A stretch of 64,000 nt of DNA from JAFEDN01 sp963818985 (lineage in GTDB: Bacteria > Pseudomonadota > Gammaproteobacteria > Coxiellales > Coxiellaceae): the NCBI GenBank assembly GCA_963818985.1, contig CAWFUJ010000009.1, forward strand, positions 124,001 through 188,000. The letters are read 5' to 3'. The notes under the pieces are model-generated. The model searched no databases and was not told the origin of the DNA. It saw only the letters and a list, made by a program, of their open reading frames with translations. The number at the start of each line of letters is the position of its first letter. Positions within the stretch are counted from its first letter, which is position 1. This document shows positions 24,771 through 34,742 of this stretch, one piece after another. A program made the position numbers and the translations under genes.

Positions 24771-26024
24771 ATGAGTGGGGATAAGTCTAAAGAGTTGTTT
24801 TGTTCTTTTTGCGGGAAAAGCCAACATGAAGTCCGCAAATTAATTGCTGGGCCTTCAGTGTTCGTCTGCAATGAATGTATCAGTTTATGTAACGACATCA
24901 TTCGAGAAGAAGAACGTACACAAGTGATTGGCTCGCAAGCGGCATTACCTACGCCACAGCGTATACATCAACAATTGAATGAATATGTTATTGGCCAAGA
25001 TTTCGCAAAAAAAACCCTATCAGTTGCAGTTTATAACCATTATAAACGGCTTAGACATCAGGCGGATAAAGATCAAGAAGTGGAATTAGCCAAAAGCAAT
25101 ATTTTGTTAATTGGCCCGACGGGATCAGGTAAAACTTTATTAGCACAAACATTGGCAAAAATAATTGATGTACCTTTTGCCATTGCTGATGCAACGACTT
25201 TAACTGAAGCGGGTTACGTGGGTGAAGACGTTGAAAATATCATCCAAAAATTGTTGCAACGTTGCGATTACAACGTTGAAAAAGCTCAACGCGGAATTAT
25301 TTACATCGATGAAATCGATAAAATTGCTCGCAAAAGCGAAAGTCCCTCTTTAACCCGTGATGTTTCTGGTGAAGGAGTCCAGCAAGCCCTATTGAAATTA
25401 ATTGAAGGAACTGTCGCTTCGATTCCCCCACAAGGTGGGCGTAAGCATCCTCAACAAGAATATTTGCAGATCGATACTTCTAATATTTTATTTATTTGTG
25501 GTGGCGCATTTGCCGAACTGCCAAGAATTATTCAGCAGCGGACTGATACCAGCAGTATAGGCTTTACAGCTAAAGTTAAAGATCAACAAGCCCCAGCTAT
25601 GAATGCCGAATTAATGCGCCAAGTCGAGCCTGAAGATTTAATGAAGTTTGGTTTAATTCCAGAATTTGTAGGACGCTTGCCAGTCATATCTGTATTAGAT
25701 GAATTAGATGAAAAAGCATTGATGCAAATTTTGACTGAACCCAAAAATGCATTAACCAAGCAGTACAAAAAACTTTTTGCTTTAGAGGGAGTCGAGCTTG
25801 AGTTCAGAGAAAAAGCCATGGAAGCAATTGCTAAACAAGCGATAAAACGAAAATCTGGCGCACGTGGTTTACGTTCGATTGTCGAGCATAAACTATTGGA
25901 TTTGATGTATGAATTGCCGACCTTAACAGGATTAAAAAAAGTGGTGATGGATGAGAATGTGATTGTTCAAAACGCTAAACCATTATATATATATCAACAA
26001 ACCGGTGAACGTAAAGTTGGCTAG
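24771..26024 (+). CDS. clpX: Clp protease ATP-binding subunit ClpX
   Basis: AAA+ unfoldase that delivers substrates to ClpP. The N-terminal zinc domain has four Cys (FCSFCGKS and VCNECISLC, residues 11-43). Walker A GPTGSGKT is at about 120 and Walker B IIYIDEID at about 182; the pore loop GYVGEDV and the sensor/arginine-finger region EFVGRLPVI follow. At 417 residues it matches E. coli (424). GAGG lies 7 bases before the ATG. Confidence 0.97.
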   Translation: MSGDKSKELFCSFCGKSQHEVRKLIAGPSVFVCNECISLCNDIIREEERTQVIGSQAALPTPQRIHQQLNEYVIGQDFAKKTLSVAVYNHYKRLRHQADKDQEVELAKSNILLIGPTGSGKTLLAQTLAKIIDVPFAIADATTLTEAGYVGEDVENIIQKLLQRCDYNVEKAQRGIIYIDEIDKIARKSESPSLTRDVSGEGVQQALLKLIEGTVASIPPQGGRKHPQQEYLQIDTSNILFICGGAFAELPRIIQQRTDTSSIGFTAKVKDQQAPAMNAELMRQVEPEDLMKFGLIPEFVGRLPVISVLDELDEKALMQILTEPKNALTKQYKKLFALEGVELEFREKAMEAIAKQAIKRKSGARGLRSIVEHKLLDLMYELPTLTGLKKVVMDENVIVQNAKPLYIYQQTGERKVG

Positions 26025-26040
26025 ACGCCAAGGAAAAAAA

Positions 26041-28467
26041 ATGCAAACCAAAAAAAAATCCATGAATTTACCTCTGTTACCTTTGCGTGATGTCGTTATT
26101 TTTCCTCATATGGTGATTCCATTATTTGTTGGGCGAGCTGAATCTATCAAAGCCCTAGAATTCGCAATGGAAATGGATAAACAAATCTTTCTAGTAGCAC
26201 AAAAAGATGCAAGCATTGATGCACCTACTGCTGCCGACTTGTATGAAATCGGCACTGTGGCGACAATATTACAATTATTACATTTGCCAGACGGTACAGT
26301 CAAAGTACTTGTTGAAGGAGTGCAGCGGGCAAAAATGTTGGAATTTAAAGCCGAAAAAACCTATTTGTCTGCCAATATAGAGCTGTTAGATGACATTGGA
26401 ACTTTGGATGATACTGAAGTTGTGGTGTTAATGCGCAGCATTTTGAATCAATTTGAAGAATTAATTAAACTTAACAAAAAAATTCCTACTGAGTTGCTCA
26501 CCTCTTTGCGAAATATTGAAAATCCTGGGAGTTTAGCTGACAGTATTGCTGCCCATATGAGTGTTAAAATTTCCTCACGTCAGGAAGTATTAGAAAAAAT
26601 AAATGTACGGGAGCGTCTAGAATTATTGCATAAACTACTGAGTGAAGAACTCGACTTGGTTGAAGTGGAAAAGCGAGTTCAAGGAAGAGTTAAACAGCAG
26701 GTGGAAAAAAGTCAGCGTCAATATTATTTGAGTGAAAAAATTAAAGCAATTCAAAAAGAATTAGGCGAAATGGAAGAGGGTGGCAATGGTTTTCAGGATG
26801 AAATTAAAGAGCTACAAAAGAAAATTGCCGAGGCAGGCATGCCGAAGGAAGCAAAAGAAAAAGCAGAGTCTGAATTAAATAAATTAAAAATGATGTCACC
26901 TATGTCGGCAGAAGCGACAGTGAGTCGTAATTATTTGGATATACTTATCCAAGTTCCCTGGGAAAAACAGAGCAAAACCTCTCACGACTTAGAAAAAGCC
27001 GAAGCTATTTTAGATGCTGATCATTACGGCTTAAAAGAAGTAAAAGAACGAATTCTAGAATATTTAGCAGTGCAGCAGCGCGTGAAAAAAATGCGGGGTC
27101 CCATTTTATGTTTGGTGGGTCCTCCAGGCGTGGGTAAAACATCTTTGGGTCAATCCATTGCCAATGCAACCGGCCGCGAATTTGTGCGCATTTCTTTAGG
27201 TGGAGTTCGTGATGAAGCAGAAATTCGTGGTCATAGACGAACTTATATCGGTGCTCTACCCGGCAAAATAATCCAAAAACTTTGTAAAGTTAAAGTTCGT
27301 AACCCGCTATTTATGTTAGATGAAGTTGATAAAATGGCTATGGATTTTCGCGGCGATCCAGCGTCAGCTTTATTAGAAGTTTTAGATCCCGAACAAAATT
27401 TTGCTTTTAATGATCATTATTTAGAAGTTGATTATGATTTATCGGACGTGATGTTTATTGCCACGGCAAATTCTATTGGATATTCCCATAGCATTATTAG
27501 ATCGTATGGAAGTGATTCGATTAGCGGGTTATACCGAAGCAAGAAAAATTAAATATCGCTAAAAGATATTTAATTCCTCGCCAATTAAAACGGACTGGCC
27601 TTAAAGAAAAAGGAAATTAATATTACCGATGGCGCCATCTTGAGATTATTCAAGATTACACTCGCGAAGCAGGGGTACGAAATTTGGAACGCGAAATTGT
27701 CTAAAATCTGCCGTAAAGTGGTCAAAGCAATTATTTTGAAAAAATTAAATAAAAAAATTGTCATCACCCGTCGAAATATCGAAAAATATTTAGGAGTGAA
27801 ACGTTTTCGATTTGGATTGGCAGAACGCGATAATCAAATTGGCCAAGTCACAGGGTTGGCGTGGACCGAAGTCGGTGGTGAATTATTAACGATTGAAGCA
27901 CAAATTATGCCGGGTAAAGGTAAATCTTTGCAAACCGGTCGTTTAGGAGATGTGATGCAAGAATCAATTCAAGCGGCGATGACCGTGGTGCGCAGTCGCT
28001 CGGAAGCATATGGTGTTGAAGCAGATTATTTCCAAAATCATGATTTTCATGTTCATGTTCCCGAAGGAGCGACGCCAAAAGATGGTCCCAGCGCCGGTAT
28101 TGCGATGTGTACTGCTTTGGTTTCGGCTATTACTCGAATTCCAGTGCGTGCTGATGTGGCGATGACTGGTGAAATCACTTTACGTGGCAAAGTATTGCCG
28201 ATCGGTGGTTTAAAAGAAAAACTATTGGCGGCATTGCGCGGTGGGATAAAAACGGTGATTATCCCCGGAGAGAATAAAAAAGATCTAAAAGAAATCCCTC
28301 ACGAAGTGACCCATGGCTTACAAATTCATCCAGTAGAATGGATTGATGAAGTGTTGCAATTGGCGTTGACCTCCACTCCAGTACCTTTAGTTAAAATGAG
28401 CTCAGAACCCATTAGTGAAAAGGAGAAAAAAAATAAACGCCAACAACAACAGCGTAGAACTCACTAA
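26041..28467 (+). pseudogene. lon: Lon protease, frame broken by five clustered indels
   Basis: The ATP-dependent La protease gene is complete in content but split. The frame from the ATG at 26041 (AAGGA upstream) covers the N-terminal domain and Walker A GPPGVGKT (about residue 361). It leaves the Lon alignment at about 27478. Text resumes in other frames: IPIALLDRMEVIRLAGYTEARK (in parts), then LNIAKRYLIPRQLKRTGLKEK, then EINITDGAIL, then IIQDYTREAGVRNLEREI. Finally the original frame carries on from about 27700 with SKICRKVVKA to the end. The proteolytic dyad is intact (Ser in DGPSAGIAM, Lys in GLKEKLLAA). I infer four single-base insertions and one deletion between 27478 and 27700, mostly in or beside G or A runs. 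The net shift is a multiple of three. Consensus error is as likely as true decay. Confidence 0.9.
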
Positions 28468-29799
28468 ATGAAGCATATTTTCCCTGAACAATCTTTGCAA
28501 AAGAAAATTGTTAAAGTGCTAGAGCAAGCTCGTCATCGCGGCATGGATGCAGCGGAAGCAGTGATAGCGATAGAGAGCGGTTTTTCTGTCGGGGTTCGCC
28601 ATGCTGAGGTGGAGCGAGTACAGCACCATCAGGGGAAAAGTTTACATGTGACCATTTATAATGACCAACGCACGGGCAATGCGGCGACCTCTGACTTGAG
28701 CACGGAAGCTATTTTAGCAGCGGTTGATAAAGCTTGTGCGATTGCACGTTATGCAGGGCAAGACCCATTCGCGGGTTTGGCCGATCCTCAGTTGATGGCT
28801 GTGCATTATCCAGATTTACAGATGTTTCATCCTTGGGGTATTACACCCAAAGAGGCCATTAAGTTAGCTATTGAATGCGATACCGCTGCACGCGGCGAAG
28901 ATCCGCGCATTACCGATGCCGAGGGAGCGAATGTGACCACCTACGATTCATTTCACGTATACGGCAATACCCATGATTTTATGGGCAGCTATCCGCAAAG
29001 TTTGCATAGTATAACTTGTGGTGTGGTTGCAGAAGCGAATCATAAAAAGCAAAATGATCATGAATATACCATCGCTCGCGCTGCAAAAGATTTAGATCAC
29101 CCGGTGATAGTCGGAAAACAAGCCGCACATAAAGTTTTGCAACGTTTGGATCCTAGGCGCATATCAACCCGTCGTTGCCCAGTATTATTTCATGCGCCCA
29201 TGGCCAAGAGTCTGTTAGGACATTTTGTTTCTGCTATCAGTGGTCGCAGTCTCTATCAAAAATCCTCTTTTTTACTGGATCATTTGCATCAACAAATATT
29301 TCCTAAATTTATACACATTTACCAGCAACCCCATTTAATTGGTGGTTTAGGCAGTGCACCTTTCGATCATGAAGGGGTCAGGACCCAAGATCTCGATTAT
29401 GTGCAAGAAGGTGTTTTGCAAAATTATGTCCTGGCAAGTTATTCGGGTCGTAAATTAGGTATGCCTTCCACCGGCAATGCCGGCGGCGTTTTTAATTTAA
29501 CCATTAATGATTCTGGATTAGATTTAACCCATCTATTCAAAAAAATGGGTAGCGGTTTATTTGTCACCGATTTAATGGGTCATGGTATTAACATAGTGAC
29601 AGGCACTTATTCCCGTGGTGCAGCCGGATTCTGGATAGAAAATGGCGAGATCCAATATCCAGTGGATGAGATAACTATAGCAGGACAATTAAAAGATATG
29701 TTTGCCGGTTTCGTCGCAATTGCCAACGATACCGATAGCCGTGGTGGAATACGCAGTGGCTCTATTTTAATTGATGAAATGATGATTGCAGGCGATTAA
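28468..29799 (+). CDS. pmbA: Metalloprotease PmbA/TldE
   Basis: Member of the TldD/TldE pair, which degrades unfolded peptides and matures microcin- and CcdA-like substrates in E. coli. At 443 residues it matches PmbA (450). Family segments: ESGFSVGVRHAEVERVQHH, KACAIARYAGQDPFAGLADP, GVVAEANHKKQNDHEYT, GGLGSAPFDHEGVRTQD and NAGGVFNLTINDSG. TldE proteins lack the metal-binding HExxxH of TldD, and no such motif is seen here. The ATG directly follows the lon stop with no gap, so the two may be cotranscribed. The partner tldD is not in the window. Confidence 0.93.
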   Translation: MKHIFPEQSLQKKIVKVLEQARHRGMDAAEAVIAIESGFSVGVRHAEVERVQHHQGKSLHVTIYNDQRTGNAATSDLSTEAILAAVDKACAIARYAGQDPFAGLADPQLMAVHYPDLQMFHPWGITPKEAIKLAIECDTAARGEDPRITDAEGANVTTYDSFHVYGNTHDFMGSYPQSLHSITCGVVAEANHKKQNDHEYTIARAAKDLDHPVIVGKQAAHKVLQRLDPRRISTRRCPVLFHAPMAKSLLGHFVSAISGRSLYQKSSFLLDHLHQQIFPKFIHIYQQPHLIGGLGSAPFDHEGVRTQDLDYVQEGVLQNYVLASYSGRKLGMPSTGNAGGVFNLTINDSGLDLTHLFKKMGSGLFVTDLMGHGINIVTGTYSRGAAGFWIENGEIQYPVDEITIAGQLKDMFAGFVAIANDTDSRGGIRSGSILIDEMMIAGD

Positions 29800-29816
29800 A
29801 AGTTTCCACCATCCCA

Positions 29817-29974
29817 TCAATATTTCCCACCGCCAGGGATTCGCGGGATAATCGCAATGGCGGGTCCTGGCAGAGAAAATTGTTTTTCCGTGCTCTCGAG
29901 TACGCTCCGCGCGCAAAAAGCACAATCTCTGCCACCCGCCGACAAAGCTAGCGCCTGGCGGTGGAAAATATTGA
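29817..29974. mobile_element. MITE-like element with 21-bp terminal inverted repeats
   Basis: TCAATATTTCCCACCGCCAGG (29817-29837) matches the complement of 29954-29974 at 20 of 21 positions. Nested inside is a second inverted pair, GGCGGG-TCC-TGGCAGAGA against TCTCTGCCA-CCCGCC, so the whole 158 bases can fold into one long stem. There is no coding capacity. It lies between pmbA and the glucosidase gene. The structure is that of a miniature inverted-repeat element. Confidence 0.7.
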
Positions 29975-30026
29975 CGGAGTTAAAGGAAGGTATAAGGGAT
30001 TACCCGCTTATTATAGGATATTAAAT

Positions 30027-32657
30027 ATGAAATCTCAGGAAAGCCAACGGTTGATGGAGCAAGGAACGGGGGACGTACCCGTTTGGTACCAATGGGGCCC
30101 ATATGTTTCGGAAAGATCTTGGGGCACTGTGCGTGAAGATTATAGTGCAGATGGAGATGCATGGCGATATTTTCCCTTCGAACAAGCCCATCAACGTGTT
30201 TACCGATGGGGTGAAGATGGAATTGCTGGGTGGTGTGACCGTTATCAAACCTTAGTGTTTTCTCCGGCATTTTGGAATGGCAAAGATCCTATTTTAAAAG
30301 AACGATTATTTGGCTTATCTTCCCATGAAGGCAATCACGGTGAAGATGTTAAAGAATATTATTATTATCTGGATGCAACTCCCACCCATTCCTATATGAA
30401 ATATCTCTATAAATACCCCCAACTAGAATTCCCTTATAAACAATTGCGAGAGGCTAATGCAGCGAGTGATACGCATCAGCAAGAATTTGAGTTAATCGAC
30501 ACAGGAATTTTAAAAGATAATAAATATTTTGATATTTTTATTGAATATGCCAAGGCTTCGCCGCGAGATACTTTTATTCGTATCAAAGCAATTAATCGTG
30601 GTAATCAAAGTGCACCCTTGCATATCATTCCTCAGCTTTGGTTCAGAAACCAGTGGTCATGGGGATATAACAAATTACCTCAACCCCAAATTAGCGATGA
30701 TACTTCTAGCAAAAATGTACTTTGTTTATTTGCGGATGATGCTCGGTTATTATCGCCACCTAATTTGAATTTTGTTTATCGTTTGGGGCCACAGTATTTG
30801 TATGGAAGTGGAGGCGGAAAAACTCTATTTACCAACAATGAAAATCATACCGCCGATCAAGAATTTTATAAGGACGGCTTTCATCAAAATCTGATTGGTG
30901 GTCAAAACTCGTTGAACCCCGACAAATATGGCACCAAAGCTGCCTTATATTACTATTTTGACGCTATTCCTCCACAAGGTGCTGTCGAAGTGTATCTACG
31001 TTTGGTTGATCATCCTTGTACTAATCCCTTGGCCGGAGCTGAAAAAATTATCAATCAGCGTAAACTGGAAGCTGATGAATTTTATCAAACTATTTATCCA
31101 CCCAACGCCAGTGCTGAAGAATGTATGATTCAACGACAGGCATTGGCCAGTATGATTTGGAATAAGCAAATTTATTTATTTGATGTTAATATTTGGCTTA
31201 AAGGAGATGATCCTGATAACCCACCCCCACCTGGGCGTACTGATATCCGCAATACCCATTGGCGACATCTTAACTCCATGCGCATCTTATCTATGCCTGA
31301 TAAATGGGAATATCCGTGGTTTGCGGCTTGGGATTTAGCATTCCACTGCATTACTTTAGGTTTGGTGGATATTGAGTTTGCTAAAGAACAGTTATGGCTT
31401 TTGTTATTCGACCAATTCCAGCATCCGAATGGATCTATTCCTGCCTACGAATGGGAATTTTCAGATTTAAATCCACCCGTTCAAGCATGGGCTGCATTTC
31501 GTTTGTATAAGATGGAATATGAGCGAACTGGCAAAAAGGATTTAAATTTTTTAAAAAAATGTTATTTAAAATTATTAATGAATTTTGCTTATTGGGTGAA
31601 TAAAGTAGATAGCTCGGGATGCAATGTTTTTGAAGGCGGGTTTTTAGGTCTTGATAACATAACCATTGTTGATCGTTCCAAAATCTATAGTGCAAAAACC
31701 ACATTGAAACAATCTGATGGCACTGGCTGGATGGCTATGTTTTCGCTGAACTTAATGCGAATAAGCTTAGAACTTGCTAAATCTGAACCAACTTATGAAT
31801 CGTTGGGCACAAAATTTTTTCAACATTTTATTTATATTGCCCATGCCATGCAAAAAAATCAGAGTTATACTTTATGGAGTGAACAGGATGGTTTTTTCTA
31901 CGATGCGTTGGTGCATGCCGATGGTAAATTCGATGCATTCAAGGTGCGTTCCCTGGTGGGCCTAATTCCTTTCTACGCAATTGAAGTCATAGAAGAAAGT
32001 GAGTTAAATCAATTCCCAGAATTTAAAAAGAACTTTGTTTGGTTTTTAAGGAATCGTCAACGTTTAACCAAAGATCGAGTGACTTATGTTAAGGAAACTA
32101 GTAGAAATTTTTATATATTATCTTTACCTGATCGTAAGCAAATAAAAAGTGTCGTTCGTTATCTGTATGACCCAAATGAATTTCTTTCTAATTATGGCAT
32201 CCGGAGCCTTTCAAAGTTTCATGAAAAAAATCCATTTTTTTATGAAGGTGCACAGATCGGTTATGAGCCTGGGGAATCTCTACAACGTATGAAAGGTGGT
32301 AATTCCAATTGGCGGGGTCCTATTTGGTTTCCAACGAACTATTTATTAATCGAGTCATTAAAAATTTATGCTGCCGCTATGCAGCACCAAAAAATTAAAA
32401 TTAACAATGATCAATCTATCTTCCTTGAAGAATTGGTAGCGATCATTGCTAATCGTCTTATTTCATTATTTAAAGTGAATGATAACGGGATAAGACCTTT
32501 TTTTGGCAACTTTCCCATGGCGAAAGACCCACATTTTCGTGATTATTTATGGTTTAACGAATACTTTCAGGCTGAAACCGGTCAAGGGCTGGGAGCCTCC
32601 CATCAAAATGGCTGGACCGGTTTGGTCGCCAATTTAATTGATGAATTCAGGCAATGA
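30027..32657 (+). CDS. Glucosidase-like glycoside hydrolase (GH63/MGH1-type)
   Basis: A large (876-residue) cytoplasmic enzyme with no signal peptide, of the bacterial glucosidase family related to mannosyl-oligosaccharide glucosidase. N-terminal pattern: WGPYVSERSWGTVREDYS, WRYFPFEQAHQRVYRWGEDG, and ERLFGLSSHEGNHGEDVKEY (each within residues 17-115). The C-terminal (alpha/alpha) toroid has PWFAAWDLAFHCI, GSIPAYEWEFSDLNPP, GWMAMFSLN and GPIWFPTNYL. The ATG at 30027 is preferred over an upstream GTG at 29961 because the latter lies inside the inverted repeat. The substrate is probably an alpha-glucoside such as glucosylglycerate or trehalose-like sugars; sequence alone does not decide. Confidence 0.85.
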   Translation: MKSQESQRLMEQGTGDVPVWYQWGPYVSERSWGTVREDYSADGDAWRYFPFEQAHQRVYRWGEDGIAGWCDRYQTLVFSPAFWNGKDPILKERLFGLSSHEGNHGEDVKEYYYYLDATPTHSYMKYLYKYPQLEFPYKQLREANAASDTHQQEFELIDTGILKDNKYFDIFIEYAKASPRDTFIRIKAINRGNQSAPLHIIPQLWFRNQWSWGYNKLPQPQISDDTSSKNVLCLFADDARLLSPPNLNFVYRLGPQYLYGSGGGKTLFTNNENHTADQEFYKDGFHQNLIGGQNSLNPDKYGTKAALYYYFDAIPPQGAVEVYLRLVDHPCTNPLAGAEKIINQRKLEADEFYQTIYPPNASAEECMIQRQALASMIWNKQIYLFDVNIWLKGDDPDNPPPPGRTDIRNTHWRHLNSMRILSMPDKWEYPWFAAWDLAFHCITLGLVDIEFAKEQLWLLLFDQFQHPNGSIPAYEWEFSDLNPPVQAWAAFRLYKMEYERTGKKDLNFLKKCYLKLLMNFAYWVNKVDSSGCNVFEGGFLGLDNITIVDRSKIYSAKTTLKQSDGTGWMAMFSLNLMRISLELAKSEPTYESLGTKFFQHFIYIAHAMQKNQSYTLWSEQDGFFYDALVHADGKFDAFKVRSLVGLIPFYAIEVIEESELNQFPEFKKNFVWFLRNRQRLTKDRVTYVKETSRNFYILSLPDRKQIKSVVRYLYDPNEFLSNYGIRSLSKFHEKNPFFYEGAQIGYEPGESLQRMKGGNSNWRGPIWFPTNYLLIESLKIYAAAMQHQKIKINNDQSIFLEELVAIIANRLISLFKVNDNGIRPFFGNFPMAKDPHFRDYLWFNEYFQAETGQGLGASHQNGWTGLVANLIDEFRQ

Positions 32658-32910
32658 GGGATTTTTCCCTAGTGGTAAAATTGACGAATTTTTAGAGGAT
32701 TGTTTTAAATCACCGTATGGAAGGATATGTTGAAAATTGACATGCATCTAAAAACATCTTGAAATGTGAGCAATATTTTTAAAAAAATTATGAGAACAGT
32801 AAGTAATATTCGATGAGTTAGTTAGATTTACTTTGAAACTCGTAGATTATAGCATTGAGTTACCTTAAATACTCATCCAGTAAGTTTTAATTGAATTTTC
32901 AAAGGGCATT

Positions 32911-34619
32911 ATGTTCGAAGAATTATTAGCCGAATTAAAGGAAACGTATTATAGGTGCGTGGATAATGAAGAATTTCCACTAAAGCTCCTGCTAATAGTA
33001 ATAGAGGTACGTCTAAAAGCTTATGTACGCGAAATGTCATTGCGAGAAGCCAGTGTAGTTGAAACTGTTAAAGAGGAAAAGGATGGAAGTATTAAACAGG
33101 TGTTTTATTTTCTACCTCTTAATTATAGTAAATTGATTGAAGAATTTAGCAAAAATCATGAAAAATGCCAAGAATGGAAATGTGAAAAAATAGATCTAGC
33201 TCAAATGTTTGAGCGAATCTATTAGAGGAAATAGATCAATACATTGTTAAAACTGAAGGGTTTCCAAAGGAGACAGAATTTAACTCTTATGGGGATTTCT
33301 TAAATCCTGAAAGGCTGAAGTTGTTGCTCGTTAACAAGGCAGACCCCAATCAAGAGTATTTAGGGGCAAGTATATTAACCCAAGTACTTCTTCGATCGGA
33401 AGACGAATTTCGGTCGATAGATTTACCAACCAAAAAAACTATGATTCAGTTGTTATTGAAACATAAAGCTGATCCAAATATGTATCATAATATCTTTCAA
33501 CCACCTTTAATGTTGGCCGTCTCGCAGGGAGAAAGAGAGATCATTAAGTTACTAATAGAAAATAAGGCAAATATTAATCATATTCATTCCGAAAAATGGA
33601 GCATCAGAACACCATTACAGGAAGCAATCTTTCACGGTCAACACGCTGCTCTCAGTACATTGCTAGAATTAAAAGCAGATATTTATTTGGAAGAAAAATA
33701 TCTTGCTCATCCTTTGGTTTTCGCCATTACTAATGGGTAAAGCAGAATTTATTGAACAACTTGCTGGGGAAATGGATATTAAAATGATTAATGAGCAAAG
33801 TGATCTTCGTCCTTCTCTATTAAGGATAGCCATATCTCATGGAACAAAGGAGCATTTGCCAGTTATTAGAAAGTTATTAGCAATGAAAGCTTCTGTGAAT
33901 TTACCAGATTCAAAAGGCGTAACTCCATTGCTTGCTGTTCCTAAGCAAGAAAAATTTGATTTTAATCATCCGGATATATTGACTACTGGTGTGGAAGAAT
34001 ATTCTAATAATGGTGTATTATCTTTTAAGGTTTCATACACCCCTAATCTTACCCTTCCAATGAGATCAGAAACAGCCATATTGCTTCTGGAATCAAAAGC
34101 AGATATCACCTGGTCAGATAAGAACCACCAAACTGTGGTTGATATTGCCATTGACCACAGGCAGATTTACATTCTGGCCGCGATAAGCTTCTATTGTTTG
34201 CGTTTTTTAAGTGCTAATCGTGTTGAGAGCATGTTAGTCCCCTATTTACTTAAACATTTGTCCTCTATAGTGCATGATTACCTTTATTCTAATGTAGGGA
34301 TGAATTCTCTTGTTGAGACCTATGATAAGTCCTGTGAATTTGGAAGAAAGAAAACGACCTACTTTATAATAGCAATATCCTAGGCTTAGAAATTAAAAAG
34401 CCACAAATTTTACAAGACCCAATTCTCAATCAATTGAGAAAAGGTATCAATCGCGATTATCTATACGTGAATAATCCAATTCATGAATTAGTTACAGAAG
34501 AAATAATCACTGCAGCTCAAAAGGGACAAAAGGCTTTTGGCTTTATTGCATCGATGGCTAAAGTGCTTCATACATGGGTGTCTGAAGAATCTACAATCTC
34601 TCATCTTCAACTAACCTAA
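32911..34619 (+). pseudogene. Ankyrin-repeat protein broken by three frameshifts
   Basis: Four consecutive frames join into one protein of about 570 residues. 32911-33225 is an N-terminal helical region starting MFEELLAELKETYYR. From about 33225 the next frame runs to 33740 with ankyrin-type units (LLLVNKADPNQ, IQLLLKHKADPN, PLMLAVSQGEREIIKLLIENKANIN, PLQEAIFHGQHAALSTLLELKAD). At about 33730 it passes to the frame ending at 34383 (IRKLLAMKASVNLPDSKGVTPLL, AILLLESKADITWSDKN). At about 34370 it passes to the frame ending at 34619 (ILGLEIKKPQILQDPIL). The reading-frame changes alternate between two phases. Ankyrin proteins are frequent secreted effectors in Legionellales. No signal peptide is seen. 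Either a decayed effector gene or a run of sequence errors. Confidence 0.75.
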
Positions 34620-34641
34620 AAGTCTACTCATAACTTAGCAA

Positions 34642-34742
34642 TAGCGATTATTTATCCTCGCGCCTCCAAAAAATTCACTTGCTATCTCCATTTTTGCTGC
34701 TAAAATGGAGATAGCAGGTGAAAATTTTTGGTTAAATCGCTA
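34642..34742. repeat. Long imperfect hairpin abutting the ATPase start
   Basis: A central stem TTCACTTGCTATCTCCATTTT pairs with AAAATGGAGATAGCAGGTGAA (one G-T pair) around a 7-base loop. The outer arms TAGCGATT / AATCGCTA and CAAAAAA / TTTTTTG-like runs extend pairing to about 100 bases. It ends exactly at the ATG of the next gene. The form is that of a MITE or a strong translation-blocking hairpin. Confidence 0.6.

Noticed and set aside
29961..30026. GTG start for the glucosidase
   Set aside because: The extension is encoded by the right arm of the inverted-repeat element; the family-like text begins after the ATG at 30027.
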